NCBI RefSeq assembly: GCF_036347135.1
Contig: NZ_CP108938.1
Coordinates: 6,200,001-6,264,000, forward strand
Length of the DNA stretch: 64,000 nt
Source: Streptomyces sp. NBC_00775
GTDB lineage: Bacteria; Actinomycetota; Actinomycetes; Streptomycetales; Streptomycetaceae
Direction: 5' to 3'
A program made the translations under genes and the position numbers. Position 1 is the first letter of the stretch, and the number at the start of each line of letters is the position of its first letter. Below are positions 62,536 through 64,000 of this stretch, piece by piece. Under the pieces are notes generated by a model. It made no database searches. It worked only from the letters and a program-made list of their open reading frames with translations, and was not told the DNA's origin.

Positions 62536-62562
62536 GCCCGTGCGCCGCCGCGGCGCACGGGC
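62536..62562 (+). terminator. Hairpin after the first exporter
   Basis: GCCCGTGCGC (62536-62545) pairs perfectly with GCGCACGGGC (62553-62562); two further pairs can form inside, leaving a tight loop. TTGTGG follows, so the U-tract is weak. It lies ten bases after the exporter stop and is the likely end of the PKS-exporter transcript. Confidence 0.6.
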
Positions 62563-62749
62563 TTGTGGAAATTCTGACGCACACCTGTAATTCCCTTTCC
62601 TTGACCGTAATTCACCGCAATTCCTTGAAGTTGATTGACGAATTTCTGTCATCGGATTCATTGACGGATCAATGCGGCCGGAAAGAGGATCTTTTCCGGC
62701 CCCGAACCCGAACCCGAACCCAAAACCGACATCGAATACGGAGGACGGT
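62563..62749 (+). promoter_or_regulatory. Promoter/leader of the second exporter with operator and G4 motif
   Basis: An AT-rich gap with several signals. TTGACG at 62635-62640 is a possible -35 box. CATTGA-CGGA-TCAATG at 62659-62674 is a perfect inverted repeat suited to a dimeric repressor. TTCCTTGA recurs at 62597 and 62621. CCCGAA repeats at 62700-62721 give four G-runs with three-base loops on the minus strand. GGAGG at 62740-62744 is the ribosome site for ATG 62750. Confidence 0.6.
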
Positions 62750-64000
62750 ATGGACGAATTGACGGCGCCGACCGCGTCCAGCCGCCCGCCCGTCGGCCCG
62801 CTGGGCCTGCCCCGCGCGTACTGGTGGATCTGGACGAGCATTCTCGTCAACTGGCTGGGCGCATTCACGGGTCCGATTCTCGCCCTCTCGCTGACCGACG
62901 CCCGCGGCTATTCCGTGTCGTACGCGGGTTTCGTGGTCTCGCTGCTCGGCGCCGGGGCAATTGCGGGTTCCGCGGCCGGCGGAATCCTCGCCGACCGGAT
63001 CGGGCGCCGGCTGACGATGTTCGCCGGCCACTGTCTTACCGCCGTGAGCATGGTTCTGCTCGGGCTCAGCACGGCTCAGGGGGCGGTGAGCGCGGCGGCG
63101 TTCGCCGCGGGACTCGGGGCCGCCTCGGTGCGGCCGGCGGCCCAGGCGTCGCTCGCCGACCTGGTCCCGTCCGCCGACCGGCCGCGCGCCTTCGCCTACA
63201 ACTACTGGGCCGTCAACACCGGCACCGCGGTCTCCGCCGTCCTCGCCGGTCTGATGGTGGAGCACGGCTACACGCTGCTCTTCCTCGCTGACGCCGCGAC
63301 CACCCTGCTGTGCGGCGCGGTCGTCCTGGCGAAGGTCCCCGAGACCCGGCCCGAGCACCCGGCCCCGGCTTCGGCCTCGGCCCCGGCGGACCGCGCACAG
63401 CGGGACACCGCGGAGGCGGAGGCCCACGCCCACGTGCCGCTGCGCAAGGACGCCCCGTTCCTGCTGTTCGTCCTGCTCACGCTGGTCTTCGCTGCCGTCT
63501 ACGAGCAGAAGGCCGCGGCCCTGCCCGTCGTCGTCACCGGGCACGGCCACAGCGCCGCCACGTTCAGCCTGCTGATGGCGCTGAACGCGCTGCTCGTCGT
63601 CCTGCTGCAACTGCCCATCACCAGGCTGGTCTCCGGCCGTTCGCGGGCCGCCGTACTGCTCGCCGGAGGCGTCCTCGTGGGCGTCGGCTTCGGGCTCACC
63701 GGCCTGGCGACGGGCACGCTGCCGCTCGTGGGCACGGTGGTCGTCTGGACGGCCGGCGAAATGCTCTACGCCCCGCTGGCGGGCGCCGTCTCCGCCGAAC
63801 TGGCCCCGGTCCACCGGCGCGGCCGCTACCAGGGCGCGTACGGGACCGCCTGGTCCGCCGCCGCGTTCATCGGCCCTGCCGGCGGTACCTGGGTGCTCGC
63901 CCACGCGGGCCCGGGCGCCCTCTGGTCGCTGTGCGCGGCGGCGGGCGTCGCGGCCGGCGTCGGCTGTGCCCTGATCCTGCGCACGGCCCGCGGCAGCGCC
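62750..64000 (+). CDS. MFS transporter (12-helix type), partial at the window end
   Basis: 417 residues are visible and the frame is still open at base 64000. It is a second MFS transporter, different from the one upstream: a 12-helix type with motif A GILADRIGRRLTMFAG between helices 2 and 3, a second-half counterpart near LVSGRSRAA, and a long Ala/Pro/His-rich central loop (about residues 200-225). It begins with a Pro-rich soluble head, then PRAYWWIWTSILVNWLG. It probably exports the product or an intermediate. It has its own leader with operator-like repeats, so it may be regulated apart from the PKS operon. Confidence 0.9.
   Translation, partial: MDELTAPTASSRPPVGPLGLPRAYWWIWTSILVNWLGAFTGPILALSLTDARGYSVSYAGFVVSLLGAGAIAGSAAGGILADRIGRRLTMFAGHCLTAVSMVLLGLSTAQGAVSAAAFAAGLGAASVRPAAQASLADLVPSADRPRAFAYNYWAVNTGTAVSAVLAGLMVEHGYTLLFLADAATTLLCGAVVLAKVPETRPEHPAPASASAPADRAQRDTAEAEAHAHVPLRKDAPFLLFVLLTLVFAAVYEQKAAALPVVVTGHGHSAATFSLLMALNALLVVLLQLPITRLVSGRSRAAVLLAGGVLVGVGFGLTGLATGTLPLVGTVVVWTAGEMLYAPLAGAVSAELAPVHRRGRYQGAYGTAWSAAAFIGPAGGTWVLAHAGPGALWSLCAAAGVAAGVGCALILRTARGSA

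Overview
The window is high-GC DNA with Streptomyces-type features: strong G/C at third codon positions, GTG/TTG starts, and ATGA/GTGA stop-start overlaps. It reads as the interior of one large natural-product gene cluster. Every gene I can support lies on the + strand, so the minus-strand open frames are composition shadows. Neither end of the cluster is in view: the window opens inside a glycosyltransferase and closes inside an MFS transporter.

Layout. (1) 1-1378: end of a deoxysugar glycosyltransferase, then a TetR-type regulator. (2) 1448-8917: an angucycline-style type II polyketide block in the order cyclase, KS-alpha, KS-beta, ACP, ketoreductase, aromatase/cyclase, FAD oxygenase-SDR fusion. 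This matches the F-A-B-C-D-L-M order known from urdamycin-type clusters. (3) 9066-13197: a second free-standing ACP, a Sfp-type phosphopantetheinyl transferase, an acyltransferase homologue whose catalytic Ser is Gly, acyl-CoA carboxylase beta and epsilon subunits, and a 26-residue hydrophobic peptide. (4) 13221-15550: two SnoaL-like proteins around an alpha/beta hydrolase, then a 47-residue acidic protein. (5) 15715-22398: six tightly coupled dTDP-sugar genes whose functions add up to a 2,3,6-trideoxyhexose (rhodinose/amicetose type). A dihydrolipoamide-dehydrogenase-like flavoprotein follows, then a strong terminator. (6) 24152-60126: an acyl-CoA oxidase-like protein and four modular type I PKS proteins carrying a KSQ loading module, six extension modules and a terminal thioesterase. 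(7) 60248-64000: type II thioesterase and two MFS exporters.

How it may work. The type II block should make a benz[a]anthracene-type aromatic core, and the sugar block a trideoxyhexose to be attached by the partial glycosyltransferase. By colinearity the type I line makes an acetyl-started heptaketide: module 1 methylmalonyl with KR, modules 2-4 DH+KR, module 5 unreduced, module 6 methylmalonyl with ruined DH and KR. That gives a triene carrying a hydroxy/methyl end and a beta,delta-diketo end that could close to an alpha-pyrone. How the two polyketides are joined, if they are, is not shown by the sequence. Simocyclinone is the well-known angucycline with a type I PKS polyene, but its unbranched tetraene diacid does not fit these modules.

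The most unusual points are: a KS-beta with His where the family has Gln; a Ser-less acyltransferase homologue; an AT in module 4 with altered GQGSQ and GHSxGE motifs; a module 2 KR lacking its catalytic Ser; near-identical AT and KR cassettes with a different codon style; a His-rich octapeptide-repeat mini-ORF bridging two PKS genes; a minisatellite in the PKS leader; and a perfect G-quadruplex motif before the last gene.
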